Counted from the stretch's first letter, positions 42,507-50,722 are shown. The stretch: DNA of 64,000 bases from Martinezella lusitana (GCF_900094565.1 NZ_FMAF01000006.1:57207-121206); one strand, 5' to 3'. Notes: generated from the sequence alone by a model not told the origin. Numbers and translations are program-made.

Positions 42507-44768
42507 TTATTGCGGGCCGAGAACGCCCATGGATTTCGATGCGTCCTTCACTTCGTTCAAGGCACTCTCATGCTTGGCGAGATCGCCGAGGAAGTTCAGA
42601 CCAGCAATGCGCTGTTTGGCCTGTAGCTCTTGGGCGCTTGCTGCTGATTGCTGCTGCACCAATTCCTGCTTGGACTGAATTTCCGCTTGGTCCTTGGCGG
42701 CGTCCTGATCTGCGATCTTGGCCTTGAGCGCCAATTCCTGTTGCTGGCCGGCGGCCTTGATCTGCTGATCGCCCTGCTTCAGCTTAAGTTCGGCCATCTT
42801 CGCCAATGCCAGCGGATTTGGTGGCTGCGCCTGTGGAGCGGCAAACAATGCATCGGCGTCGTCATAGCCAAGCATTGTAATGACGCGGTTCACGACTTCC
42901 TTGCTATTGAGCATGCCCTCATAAGCCTTGTCGATCTGGACGAGGGCTTGTGCTTTCATGAGCCGGTGCATGTGAGACGGCGTATTAGGGTCGGCCATCG
43001 GGACGATCGATGCGTCTTCAAGCGCGGCAATGAATTTGTCCGCGTTCCAGTCCAGCGTTCCCTTAACAGAGCGCACGAAGGATTCCGGGTTCTCGCGGAA
43101 GCATTCCTTGAGGAGTTGAAACTCTTCGGCTTGGGCTGCATGAAGGCGCTTGTGAACAGCACTTTCGATCTTGGTGGCCTGTTCCAGCAGAGCAAGCGTC
43201 GTGCCGACCGGAGCGTCCTGCTTGCCCTCGCCTATGCTCAGTTCTGCGGTGCCGCCGACGCGCTGACCGGTTTCCGCGATATTCTGCGTGAACTGCGCGA
43301 AAGCCGTGCTGATATCCTTGTAAGGCAGCGGCATGATGGCATCTTTTATAGCCATTCCATTTGTATCAAGCCCAACGCCGCCGCCAGGTGGAATACGAAA
43401 CTCGTTGGTATTCTGCCGTCCAGCCAGCTTCGCATAGATAAAGCCTGGGAAGTTGGCAAACATGCCGGCATCAAGCATTTCACGCCAAGCTGCCGTCAAT
43501 GCATTCGTCGTATTCCCTAGGATATGCACGAGGCCGATGTCATAGAAGCCGAGCCCGGGCACGAAGGAATATTTGACGAAGATAATCTTGGCGAGCTTGG
43601 TCTCGTCGTCCTCGCGCCAGTTGCGGCGGACTTCAAGAACCTGCCGGCTGTCGCGATCGATGACGACGCGATATGGAAGAGCAAGACCTGTCGGGCCTTT
43701 GCCGTCCTTGTCCTCAAAGCCTTTGATGTCGAGCTCGCAATAGCATTCGTAGATGGTATGATCCCGATCCACTTCTTGCATGGCGATCTGCGGATCAATG
43801 CCTTGTGTGTTGGCAATCTCCTGATCAACCGCATTGGGCAGCGACGGATTGGCAAACCCGAGCGAGATATCCCGATAGGCGCCGGCCAACTGCATGCGCT
43901 TCAATGTAGACGGCTTCATCGTGATCTGGTGCGTTACACGGCGCGAATTGCGCAGATCCGTCGAAGCATCGGAAACAATCAGATCCTTGGCATCGACCGA
44001 TTCAGAAACCGGACGCCTGCGGATCGGGCAGTTGTAAACCTTCTTAAAGCCGCAGCCACCGAAGCCTACATAGAACAGCAGCCTGTCCGTGTCTGGGTAA
44101 TATTCCGTGGCCGTCGTGGTCAGATAATAATTGAGATCGCCTTCAAGCGCTTCAGCAAGATCATCATTGATGCCGTTCGCCTTGATCTTGTCGGCAACCT
44201 TGATCGGGCCGGAAGACGGAAGCAGTTCACCGCGGGCATTGGCTTGGAAGCGAAGAACCGCCTCGAGCAACAGTGGATGGCGAACCGTGGACATGCCTTC
44301 GAGGGCAACGGATGCATCAACGCCGCTCTTCGGATTTTCCATCTTGAGGCCGAGCAGTCGGATACCCTGCGCTCTTGTCTCTAGCCAATCCGTGCGCGAC
44401 TGATCGTCCTGCTGAATGCCGAGCAGCAAATCCTCGGCGATATGGTTTAGCTCGCTGCTATCGATATAATCCGCGAGATTGGCGTCATGCTTCTTTGCGC
44501 CCGACTTATCTCTTCCCGGAGTTTCAGGAGAGAAATCGATCGTAACGCCGCCATCATCCATTTCGATGATAGCGGCACCGGTCGCGGGATCGATCGTGAC
44601 GCCATCGACAGGACCGTCAGTCGATAAATCGACATCAATGTCACCAAGCAGAGACGGAACTTCCGGCTCGGGCGCACGCATGGCGGACGGTGCCAGCAAA
44701 CCCATGGGCATAGAAGTAGCCGGCATCTCCTCAAGTGAAGGAGAACGCCCTTTCTTTCGTGTTGCCAT
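42507..44768 (-). CDS. Portal protein, large podovirus type
   Basis: 753 residues, within the size range of P22-like portals. A charged N-terminal arm is followed by the core: DWLETRAQGIRLLGLKMENP, LLEAVLRFQANARGELLPSS, YYPDTDRLLFYVGFGGCGFKK, DLIVSDASTDLRNSRRVTHQ and later GQRVGGTAELSIGEGKQDAP. The C-terminus is a long coiled barrel-like helix (KLKQGDQQIKAAGQQQELAL). It forms the packaging and ejection channel. It lies downstream of the terminase genes in transcription order. Confidence 0.88.
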   Translation of the reverse strand: MATRKKGRSPSLEEMPATSMPMGLLAPSAMRAPEPEVPSLLGDIDVDLSTDGPVDGVTIDPATGAAIIEMDDGGVTIDFSPETPGRDKSGAKKHDANLADYIDSSELNHIAEDLLLGIQQDDQSRTDWLETRAQGIRLLGLKMENPKSGVDASVALEGMSTVRHPLLLEAVLRFQANARGELLPSSGPIKVADKIKANGINDDLAEALEGDLNYYLTTTATEYYPDTDRLLFYVGFGGCGFKKVYNCPIRRRPVSESVDAKDLIVSDASTDLRNSRRVTHQITMKPSTLKRMQLAGAYRDISLGFANPSLPNAVDQEIANTQGIDPQIAMQEVDRDHTIYECYCELDIKGFEDKDGKGPTGLALPYRVVIDRDSRQVLEVRRNWREDDETKLAKIIFVKYSFVPGLGFYDIGLVHILGNTTNALTAAWREMLDAGMFANFPGFIYAKLAGRQNTNEFRIPPGGGVGLDTNGMAIKDAIMPLPYKDISTAFAQFTQNIAETGQRVGGTAELSIGEGKQDAPVGTTLALLEQATKIESAVHKRLHAAQAEEFQLLKECFRENPESFVRSVKGTLDWNADKFIAALEDASIVPMADPNTPSHMHRLMKAQALVQIDKAYEGMLNSKEVVNRVITMLGYDDADALFAAPQAQPPNPLALAKMAELKLKQGDQQIKAAGQQQELALKAKIADQDAAKDQAEIQSKQELVQQQSAASAQELQAKQRIAGLNFLGDLAKHESALNEVKDASKSMGVLGPQ

Positions 44769-44771
44769 GGA

Positions 44772-44912
44772 TTATCGATGTCTCTCTGAAACGAGCGCGC
44801 GAACGGCGTCTTCCGTGCCGGCTGTAGCAACGAGCTGGAAGCCGACGAATGCGCCCCACTTGCCAGGTTCTATCTCGCGGTAGGTGAAGCGGCGGACGAA
44901 AGGGACGAGCAT
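44772..44912 (-). CDS. Small phage protein
   Basis: 46 residues from ATG 44912, whose codon overlaps the stop of the gene before (TAATG). The sequence (LVPFVRRFTYREIEPGKWGA) has a strand-turn pattern but no family is recognised. It ends three bases before the portal start. Confidence 0.55.
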   Translation of the reverse strand: MLVPFVRRFTYREIEPGKWGAFVGFQLVATAGTEDAVRALVSERHR

Positions 44913-45166
44913 TATTTCGTGACTGCACTCAAAGCCGCTTCGGCTTCGCGGGTGAAATAGGTCCAGAGCGGGAAAGTATGCTCGGCCTTCGGAGCGACCC
45001 AGAGCAAGTGATTGACGCGCTGTGGCTCTCGAGCGCACACCATTACGTCAGGATTAAACCCAAGCCGATCAGCGATAGCCCGAGCAGCCTTCTCGATATC
45101 TGAGACAGACGGCTGAGCTTCGATGCCCTCGTGAGCTGCCTTGATGATGCTTTCGGAGATGGTCAT
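44912..45166 (-). CDS. Small phage protein of unknown function
   Basis: 84 residues from ATG 45166, preceded by AAGGA at eight bases. Helical N-terminus (TISESIIKAAHEGIEAQPSV, DIEKAARAIADRLGFNPD) then a beta part (HLLWVAPKAEHTFPLWTYFT). It follows a 333-base structured gap after the terminase gene. Confidence 0.55.
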   Translation of the reverse strand: MTISESIIKAAHEGIEAQPSVSDIEKAARAIADRLGFNPDVMVCAREPQRVNHLLWVAPKAEHTFPLWTYFTREAEAALSAVTK

Positions 45167-45499
45167 CGGAGATTCCTTGGCTGAACTGAACGGGAAAACA
45201 AACTGAGGAGGCATCGGTGGCGGCGGAATCGCCGTATCGGAAAGGGCTGGGACCTGCCTGCGGATTATCGGCCGCTACACTTCAACCTCCCACCAAATTG
45301 AGAGAAGCCCCCATAACCACGGATTACCCGCCGTGTCGGGATTTCACTGGCTTGTTGATTTGGAATGGAGGGTCGCTACCCCCTCTATGGCTACTATCGG
45401 CCTTTCGGCTGTCCCGTCACCATGCACACACTGCCGGGCTGCTCCGTACACGGGGGCAAATTCCCCGCCGCATTCCATGAGCCGCAATATACCACAGCA
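45167..45499 (-). ncRNA. Candidate structured RNA between terminase and portal modules
   Basis: A 333-base stretch with no credible frame. Stems visible: GCC-GAAA-GGC GNRA hairpin (45400-45409, minus-strand reading), a 7-bp long-range pair 45361-45367 with 45471-45477, GGGG/CCCC (45453-45456 with 45463-45466), GAGGG/CCCTC (45368-45372 with 45381-45385) and CGGCG/CGCCG (45221-45225 with 45230-45234). It shares the 9-mer CCGCATTCC and the GCC-GAAA-GGC hairpin with the larger candidate RNA at 49.4-50.1 kb. It could also be a long structured leader of the next gene. Confidence 0.4.
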
Positions 45500-47947
45500 T
45501 TAAACTGGGTATAGCGGTTTGCTGTTCACCGGCCCCATCAGATCGCTCTCCATCTCAGCAGCCATTTCCGAGCCGTGGATGAGCAAGCCGGCGTCACGAA
45601 GATGCTTCAGAGCCTGTGTGACGCTGTCGCAATTATGGACTAGAATTCCATTCGCAAAGAAGCAGTGCGCGCCTTCAACCTCAAGATTGAACACAGGCAT
45701 AATTTGGGTGGACGAACGTGTATTTCCCTCTGCGGAAACCAGATTCCTGCACTTGACATTTAGGCCCGCAGAAAACGCGTCTTTTGCTCTTCTTCTGGAA
45801 TTCATCCCCACACCACCGGCATTTCCCGCTTCCGATGACATTCCGGATATATGGCAAGGCGCCAGGTTTGTGGATGCTTTCATAAACGTGGCTGCGATGC
45901 CATTCACGGCCAGCCGCTGAAGAATGCCATGCATTTGCCTTTGGCCGAATGTTGGCGAGATTGGCGCGGACCTTCTCCCTATCGATGTTCTTAGGAAGGC
46001 TTCGATGCGTCGCAGCCGGTAAGCACTCCAGATTTTCGCGCTCGAAGTTAAATGTGTCACCGTCACGATGATGAACTTCAAAGCCCGCAGGAATTGTCTG
46101 TCCCGAATGATGTTCCCAAATAGCGATATGCAATCCCTTAGGGGATTTACGGCCTTCATTGGTAGTTGATTGAGATAGATAGTATCTACGCTTTCCGCCC
46201 ATCCTTCGGTATGAGATGCCATCGAATTCAATGACTTCAGGAGCGCTATCTTCAGAAAACCGCAAAGGTCATTCCTTACGAGACGTTTCTGGCAACGAGC
46301 ATCTGCGAGAGGCTGGTAACCGAGATCCGTAGTGAATACAGGGTGGTTTGATGTACCGTTGATCCCAAATCGATTGACGGTGGCTGATACGCCAGTTTGG
46401 CCCGACCAAAGAACGCTTCTCCAGCCATCTGGCGTCAGAACTTCATCGCCGACGTGGATAGATCTGATCGGAATTGGCCCGCGCTTCGTGTCAATAAGGG
46501 TATTGCCAGCTAGGCAAAGGTCATCGTGAGGAGCGCGAGGAAATGAAGCCATTTCCGTCATGACCATGTCGGCCCAATCACGATCAGGCGCATAGATCAT
46601 TTCAGCCGAGAACAAATGCTGAATGCCGTAGGCTCTGGCAACCTTGTCGCCGCCCTTCGGATTGAGCAACTGGACACCATAACCTTCTGCGGCGTGCAGC
46701 CTATTCAGTTCTTGTGCTACCGAAGGACCGCTCGCCTTGTTTTCGATCAGAATGCGATCGACCTTGAAGCGCCTACAGGTTAGTGATGTGCGCTCGACAA
46801 GCTGATGAAGAGCGAGGCGATCACGCCAGGCATTCATCATGATTGCCTTCGGCATTCCATATCGGTCGTTGAAACAGCCCCAGATCGTCAGTGCCGAATA
46901 ATCGTTTTCGGTCTTTTCGGTATAGGCTGTGTCGAGCGATGCGACGATGTAATCGCAAGCCGGGAACTTCTTGAACTGCGGATCATCCGGATCGTCTGGG
47001 TTTCCCCACAACTGCCACCATTCCCGTTGGAAGATACCGCCGCCGCGAGGTGTAGGAGCTTGCTGATACTGTCCTGCATAGCCATAAGGGCCTAGCAAGT
47101 CTTTGAGCGCTGCCGTGACCTTTGGCGAGAACCGCTCTTCCCAAGCTAGCTCGCCGAATTCATCTCGTGGATCAGTCCAGCCGATCGATGTTGAATAACG
47201 CCGGCCATCCCATTCCATCGGGATCATCAAATGATCGTAATCTTGCGAGCTTTCGATAATGGTTCCAGATACGTCGCTTTCATGCACGCGCTGCATGATG
47301 ACGACGATGGCTGACTTCTCCATGTCGTTCAGGCGGTTCGACATGCCTTCGCGGAACCACCGAACTGTTTCCTGACGAACCCTGTCGGATTCCGATTCCT
47401 TGACGTTATGAGGATCGTCGAGGATAACCCGATCGCCTCTTTCGCCCGTTCCAACACCTCCGACCGATGAAGCAAGCTTCCAGCCGGTCTTATCGTTGGT
47501 AACAAGCTCTTCGCCGATCTTGCGCAGCCCGTATCGATCACCCCAAAGCCGCTGATAGTCAGCGCTGATGAGAAGATCTCTGAACCGGCGGTTATCTCTG
47601 TTCGTCAGAGACGCGGCGTACGAGAACGTCACATACCGCAAACCAGCGCGGCGTTTCGGTCCCCATTCCCATGCCGGCCAAAATACGTTGGTCAGCAGCG
47701 ACTTCATGAAGCCAGGGGGCACATTTATAAGGAGACGATTGATATCTCCGTATGTCACCGCTTCGAGATGTTCGCAGACGGCTTCAAGAGCCCATCCCTC
47801 GACGAACTCCGTATTGGGTTCCAGAACGCTCCAATGCCGGCGCGTGAAGGCCAATAGGCTTTCTTCTGCGTCGGCTTTGTCCAGTTCGTCCAGCGCCCAA
47901 TGAGGATTGGCGAGCGAGAATTGGATTGCCTCTTCGAGCGTGCTCAT
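45500..47947 (-). CDS. Terminase large subunit interrupted by an intein
   Basis: 815 residues before splicing, about 520 after. The ATPase has a deviant Walker A (NVPPGFMKS, 75-83) and Walker B (RVILDDPH, D177/D178). The nuclease has D339 (ASLDTAY), E402 (LIENKASG) and the HDD...CDS block. An intein of 295 residues (C478-N772) separates HDDL from CDSVTQAL, so the last metal-binding motif exists only after splicing. The ATG overlaps the stop of the small terminase gene (ATGA). It should package DNA through the portal with the small subunit. Central intein codons overlap an HNH gene in another frame. Confidence 0.92.
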   Translation of the reverse strand: MSTLEEAIQFSLANPHWALDELDKADAEESLLAFTRRHWSVLEPNTEFVEGWALEAVCEHLEAVTYGDINRLLINVPPGFMKSLLTNVFWPAWEWGPKRRAGLRYVTFSYAASLTNRDNRRFRDLLISADYQRLWGDRYGLRKIGEELVTNDKTGWKLASSVGGVGTGERGDRVILDDPHNVKESESDRVRQETVRWFREGMSNRLNDMEKSAIVVIMQRVHESDVSGTIIESSQDYDHLMIPMEWDGRRYSTSIGWTDPRDEFGELAWEERFSPKVTAALKDLLGPYGYAGQYQQAPTPRGGGIFQREWWQLWGNPDDPDDPQFKKFPACDYIVASLDTAYTEKTENDYSALTIWGCFNDRYGMPKAIMMNAWRDRLALHQLVERTSLTCRRFKVDRILIENKASGPSVAQELNRLHAAEGYGVQLLNPKGGDKVARAYGIQHLFSAEMIYAPDRDWADMVMTEMASFPRAPHDDLCLAGNTLIDTKRGPIPIRSIHVGDEVLTPDGWRSVLWSGQTGVSATVNRFGINGTSNHPVFTTDLGYQPLADARCQKRLVRNDLCGFLKIALLKSLNSMASHTEGWAESVDTIYLNQLPMKAVNPLRDCISLFGNIIRDRQFLRALKFIIVTVTHLTSSAKIWSAYRLRRIEAFLRTSIGRRSAPISPTFGQRQMHGILQRLAVNGIAATFMKASTNLAPCHISGMSSEAGNAGGVGMNSRRRAKDAFSAGLNVKCRNLVSAEGNTRSSTQIMPVFNLEVEGAHCFFANGILVHNCDSVTQALKHLRDAGLLIHGSEMAAEMESDLMGPVNSKPLYPV
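45632..46516 (-). other. Intein in terminase nuclease motif
   Basis: The Hint ends are intact: block A CLAGNTLIDTKRGPIPIRSI then VGDEVLTPDGW, block B GTSNHPVFT with the TxxH histidine, block F VFNLEVEGAHCFFANGILV and block G HN followed by cysteine +1. All splice residues (C1, block B H, penultimate H, terminal N, C+1) are present, so splicing should work. The central 190 residues in the host frame do not resemble a protein domain; in a second frame they encode an HNH enzyme. Confidence 0.9.
45681..46265 (-). CDS. HNH homing endonuclease nested inside the intein in another frame
   Basis: 194 residues from a TTG at 46265 with AAGGA eight bases upstream; a TGA lies in frame just before it. The catalytic core is FEVHHRDGDTFNFERENLEC (H65, H66, N73/N78) with ATH (H87), and the C-terminus has a zinc site (CRWCGDEFQKKSKRRVFCGP, then KCQ). 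The frame is offset from the terminase/intein frame, and the stop codon lies inside intein block F. So the gene fills exactly the place of an intein endonuclease domain but must be translated on its own. Confidence 0.82.
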   Translation of the reverse strand: MRFSEDSAPEVIEFDGISYRRMGGKRRYYLSQSTTNEGRKSPKGLHIAIWEHHSGQTIPAGFEVHHRDGDTFNFERENLECLPAATHRSLPKNIDREKVRANLANIRPKANAWHSSAAGREWHRSHVYESIHKPGALPYIRNVIGSGKCRWCGDEFQKKSKRRVFCGPKCQVQESGFRRGKYTFVHPNYACVQS

Positions 47948-48558
47948 TCGTCGTCTGAATTATTACCGGTGGCTCTTCGTTCGACCATCTGGCGCAAGAA
48001 AGCCCGCTCTTCAGCCGTCATATCTGCCAATGCGCCGGAATGTTTGATTTGGACCGCGCCACCGTTTTTGCCGGTCACTTCATGCTTATCGACGACATAC
48101 CCGAGCAGCTTGGCCAAATCGACCAATGCGCCCTTCTTGTCGTGCAGCTTGAACTTCACCCGGCGGACATCGCGGGCATCTTCACCGCGGCCGTCCTTGA
48201 AATCTTCGACCGTAACCTCCGAGAGAGCCGCAGCCTGGTCGCGCGTCAAACCAGAGAAATCCAGATAAGGATCGCCGTCAGGACCGGCCCGCATATAGTC
48301 GAGCATGTTGGAAAAGCCGATCTTGGCAAGCTCTTCAACAATGCGCTCTTTGGTGACGGCTAGCTTCTCGATGGCTCTTTCAGTGACGGCGGCTTTGATT
48401 TCTTCAATTCGCTTCAAAATGTTTTCATTTGATTTCAGTCGAGAAGCATTACCTCGGTTGGGTTTGAAACCCGCAAGCTCATATGCTTCATCTGCTGTCT
48501 TGCCACCAGCGAGACCTTGTGCAAACTTCTCATGCCGAGCATTCTTCAGGACTGGCAT
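47944..48558 (-). CDS. Terminase small subunit
   Basis: 204 residues. The N-terminal helix-turn-helix region (NARHEKFAQGLAGGKTADEA, YELAGFKPNRGNASRLKSNE) is typical of Terminase_2/phage small terminases, followed by a helical oligomerisation part (AIEKLAVTKERIVEELAKIG) and acidic tail (NNSDDE). It recognises the packaging site and feeds DNA to the large subunit, whose start overlaps its stop. Confidence 0.87.
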   Translation of the reverse strand: MPVLKNARHEKFAQGLAGGKTADEAYELAGFKPNRGNASRLKSNENILKRIEEIKAAVTERAIEKLAVTKERIVEELAKIGFSNMLDYMRAGPDGDPYLDFSGLTRDQAAALSEVTVEDFKDGRGEDARDVRRVKFKLHDKKGALVDLAKLLGYVVDKHEVTGKNGGAVQIKHSGALADMTAEERAFLRQMVERRATGNNSDDE

Positions 48559-48561
48559 CGG

Positions 48562-48729
48562 TTATCCGTTAGACTTTCTAGCCACAGTGACGAGCCGCCG
48601 GCAATCGCCGAGGACCGCGTTAAGCTGAGGACCGACGTCAATCCCGAATGTCATCGGGTATGGCATGCCCTCTTGCTTTAGAACGGCTATGAGGTTGGAG
48701 AGTTCTGTTTGCTTCTCACGCTCGGTCAT
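48562..48729 (-). CDS. 55-residue phage protein
   Basis: Starts MTEREKQTELSNLIAVLKQE and ends RRLVTVARKSNG. It lies three bases upstream of the small terminase start (TAACCGATG), so the two are probably co-translated. A helical hairpin is likely. No family recognised; support comes from gene packing and composition. Confidence 0.55.
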   Translation of the reverse strand: MTEREKQTELSNLIAVLKQEGMPYPMTFGIDVGPQLNAVLGDCRRLVTVARKSNG

Positions 48730-48784
48730 GGAATATTATTCCTGTCAGCCGGTAGGCCCTGAGCATTTCGCGATATGGATTTTC

Positions 48785-49018
48785 TCAACAAGTAGCTATA
48801 AGCGCATACGGGCACGCGACGTTTCCACAAGCTATACCAGGCGCACAACTGCATTTTCTCTCACCAGCAGGCCACAGATTGAACAGAGACGGCCATCCGA
48901 ACGGCTCGGCTGCCTTCCGCCGCACATTCACGATCCTGCATCGCCTGTGGCAGCGGTTGACGGCGTTCTCGATCTCTAGACGGCGGTGGGATTCGTCTAT
49001 GATGACTGTGTGATTCAT
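48785..49018 (-). CDS. Cysteine-rich small phage protein
   Basis: 77 residues with eight cysteines, including NRCHRRCRIVN and CSCAPGIACGNVACPYALIA, so a metal- or disulfide-stabilised fold is likely. The start overlaps the stop of the secreted protein gene upstream (ATGA). The AAEPFGWPSLFNL block looks conserved in related phages from memory. Function unknown. Confidence 0.55.
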   Translation of the reverse strand: MNHTVIIDESHRRLEIENAVNRCHRRCRIVNVRRKAAEPFGWPSLFNLWPAGERKCSCAPGIACGNVACPYALIATC

Positions 49019-49386
49019 CTCAGGTCGTCCAGATCGGGCATTTTCTGCGAAAGGTGCTGATCTAGATCAATCGGCCCGAACCCCTGAATATTCCGAGAAA
49101 GCATATAGATCGCCTTCATCAGAAGCTTAGGATCAGCGCCGTCACTGTGAATAGTGCCGTCCATGTCTATCGTGGCAACGGGCCTGCTCCTCGACGTGAT
49201 GGTAAGGGCTGTTTCCTTGCCGCCGTCTGAAACGCCAAGCGAAACTTCCATCTGCACGTCGCTATCGAAGCCGTGGATGACGACTGAAGAAAATCTATCG
49301 TATGCAAACCCAGGATCGGCCGCATGCGTTGTACCGAAGAGCGAGAGAGCGGCGGCGACTGCGATACCGAAAGTCCTGAACTTCAA
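49015..49386 (-). CDS. Secreted phage protein
   Basis: 123 residues from a TTG start at 49386, preceded by GGAG at six bases. A Sec signal peptide (KFRTFGIAVAAALSLFGTTHAA) is clear. The mature part is beta-rich (SSVVIHGFDSDVQMEVSLGV, TALTITSRSRPVATIDMDG) with a short helical C-terminus. Being exported from the lysogen or infected cell, it might act in the periplasm, for example in exclusion. It starts just after the terminator at 49401-49434. Confidence 0.65.
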   Translation of the reverse strand: MKFRTFGIAVAAALSLFGTTHAADPGFAYDRFSSVVIHGFDSDVQMEVSLGVSDGGKETALTITSRSRPVATIDMDGTIHSDGADPKLLMKAIYMLSRNIQGFGPIDLDQHLSQKMPDLDDLR

Positions 49387-49400
49387 CTCACTCTCCAAAT

Positions 49401-49434
49401 GAAAAGCCCGATCGGCATAACTGCTGGTCGGGCT
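49401..49434 (-). terminator. Rho-independent terminator of the candidate large RNA
   Basis: On the minus strand AGCCCGA ... TCGGGCT forms a 7-bp stem and is followed directly by TTTT. It ends the structured non-coding region and lies 15 bases before the next start codon. Confidence 0.7.
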
Positions 49435-50098
49435 GCGATATGCGGATTTCTCCGGGGTCGGTATAATTCATGACGGGATTCGTCTAAGGCTTATCCGGCG
49501 ATTGGAATTTCCGGCACCGCATTCCCTTTGTCTCGGGCGGAATGTCTTGCCCCGGCTTGCGCCGCCGTCATGTCCCTCTTGGGAGGAATGGGTATCGGAG
49601 AGGAAGAAAACCCGTGCGCACTGAGAATTCTTCCTCGGTAGTCCTGCATATTCGCCTACGGGGCTGGAACCCTCAATTGGCCATTCTAGGCCCTCACGGC
49701 TCGGATGCGGCCGCTATAGCTTTCGAATGTTCGGCTACTTGCTATCAAGCCACCTTTTCCGAATGGGTATCGAGAATGGCCTGAAGAGATTACAGGTCCG
49801 GGCCACCATCCAATTGCACGTTAAGGATGATGCTTTGCCGCGTGCACTTAGCCCCGCATTCTCGAACTTTTTGAGGCCGTCTCATGACGTTTAACCTGTC
49901 GCGGTCCAGCAAGGACTAAGGCACCTCGATCTCGTTGCCTTTCGGCGAATTAGCTCCAAGGGCCGCGGCGACACCGTCTATCCTTGGTTTATTGGCACCC
50001 CGGTTAAGGGGAAGTTCTACACCCGCGTGTAGAAATCTCGAATCAAAATAGCCCGACGCGTTTTCACACTTCGGGCCAAGTTCAATGGGCATTACCCA
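49401..50098 (-). ncRNA. Candidate large structured phage RNA (about 0.7 kb)
   Basis: No believable frame on either strand. Minus-strand reading gives GNRA hairpins CGGA-GAAA-TCCG (49443-49454), CGGC-GCAA-GCCG (49553-49564) and GCC-GAAA-GGC (49937-49946). Other stems: 8-bp TTCTACAC/GTGTAGAA (50015-50034), 9-bp GAGGAAGAA/TTCTTCCTC (49600-49608 with 49628-49636), 9-bp long-range GGCCATTCT/AGAATGGCC (49679-49687 with 49773-49781), GCCCGA/TCGGGC (50051-50056 with 50071-50076), TGCACG/CGTGCA (49815-49820 with 49841-49846), CCAAGG/CCTTGG (49956-49961 with 49982-49987), CCCC/GGGG (49998-50011) and CATTCC/GGAATG (49520-49544). A terminator closes it. The size, density of stems and prophage setting recall the ornate phage RNAs GOLLD and ROOL, but identity is untested. 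Confidence 0.6.
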
Positions 50099-50722
50099 TC
50101 ATGCAATTTCGGTAGTAACTGATTTGCTGGAATCGCGCAATCCCTTATGTTCCATAAGGGCGATTAATCCCCTGCGAAGCCACAACATTTGTTGTTTAGG
50201 CATGCCGCGAAGGTGATCGTAGTCCATGATGCAGACGTTGAAGACAGTTTGTTTCACCTGGGGGCCATCGACGCAGCAAAGCAAGATTCGCTCAAGCTCC
50301 ATCATCTTGTTCGAAGCGGCGCGGGCACGAGCTGCAAACTCGATAGTGGTTTCTCCGGCATGCCCCCCGATGCTGAAGAGCGATTGTGCCCGGGCGCTCG
50401 GGAACGGCACGCCGACGAGGCGATAATAACGAGCCATGCTTTCGGCATACTCATCGCCCGCTTGCCGATGCTCTTCCCTGATCGCGCCGTCAAGGAATAT
50501 CCGGCCGAGGGTATATCCAGCATATGGGCTTTCGACGTTCATGTTTGCTCCTAGCAGCCGGCGGCGCGCCTCGATGACAACGCTCTTCACCTCACGTTCT
50601 GTTTCGCTTGGCTTGATCTTGCCGCTCGGATAGCGATCGACATTCTCTTTTGGCGGGCGCCCTGCCCTTGATGTTGCGCGGATACTGCGTTTCGCTTTAA
50701 GCCTTGCCGCCTTTGATGCCAT
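50099..50722 (-). CDS. Phage protein of unknown function with basic N-terminus
   Basis: 207 residues from ATG 50722, preceded by GAGGG. A lysine/arginine-rich start (ASKAARLKAKRSIRATSRAG RPPKE split by a proline turn) suggests nucleic-acid contact. The rest is helical (EYAESMARYYRLVGVPFPSA, GETTIEFAARARAASNKMME). Its stop abuts the candidate large RNA. It could be a regulator of late genes, but there is no family evidence. Confidence 0.6.
   Translation of the reverse strand: MASKAARLKAKRSIRATSRAGRPPKENVDRYPSGKIKPSETEREVKSVVIEARRRLLGANMNVESPYAGYTLGRIFLDGAIREEHRQAGDEYAESMARYYRLVGVPFPSARAQSLFSIGGHAGETTIEFAARARAASNKMMELERILLCCVDGPQVKQTVFNVCIMDYDHLRGMPKQQMLWLRRGLIALMEHKGLRDSSKSVTTEIA

Noticed and set aside
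41584..42678. A 364-codon plus-strand open frame
   Set aside because: It is the shadow of three minus-strand head genes and part of the portal gene.
49650..49760. Possible tRNA in the large non-coding region
   Set aside because: TTCGAAT-type strings occur but no T-arm stem, acceptor pairing or anticodon arm can be built.
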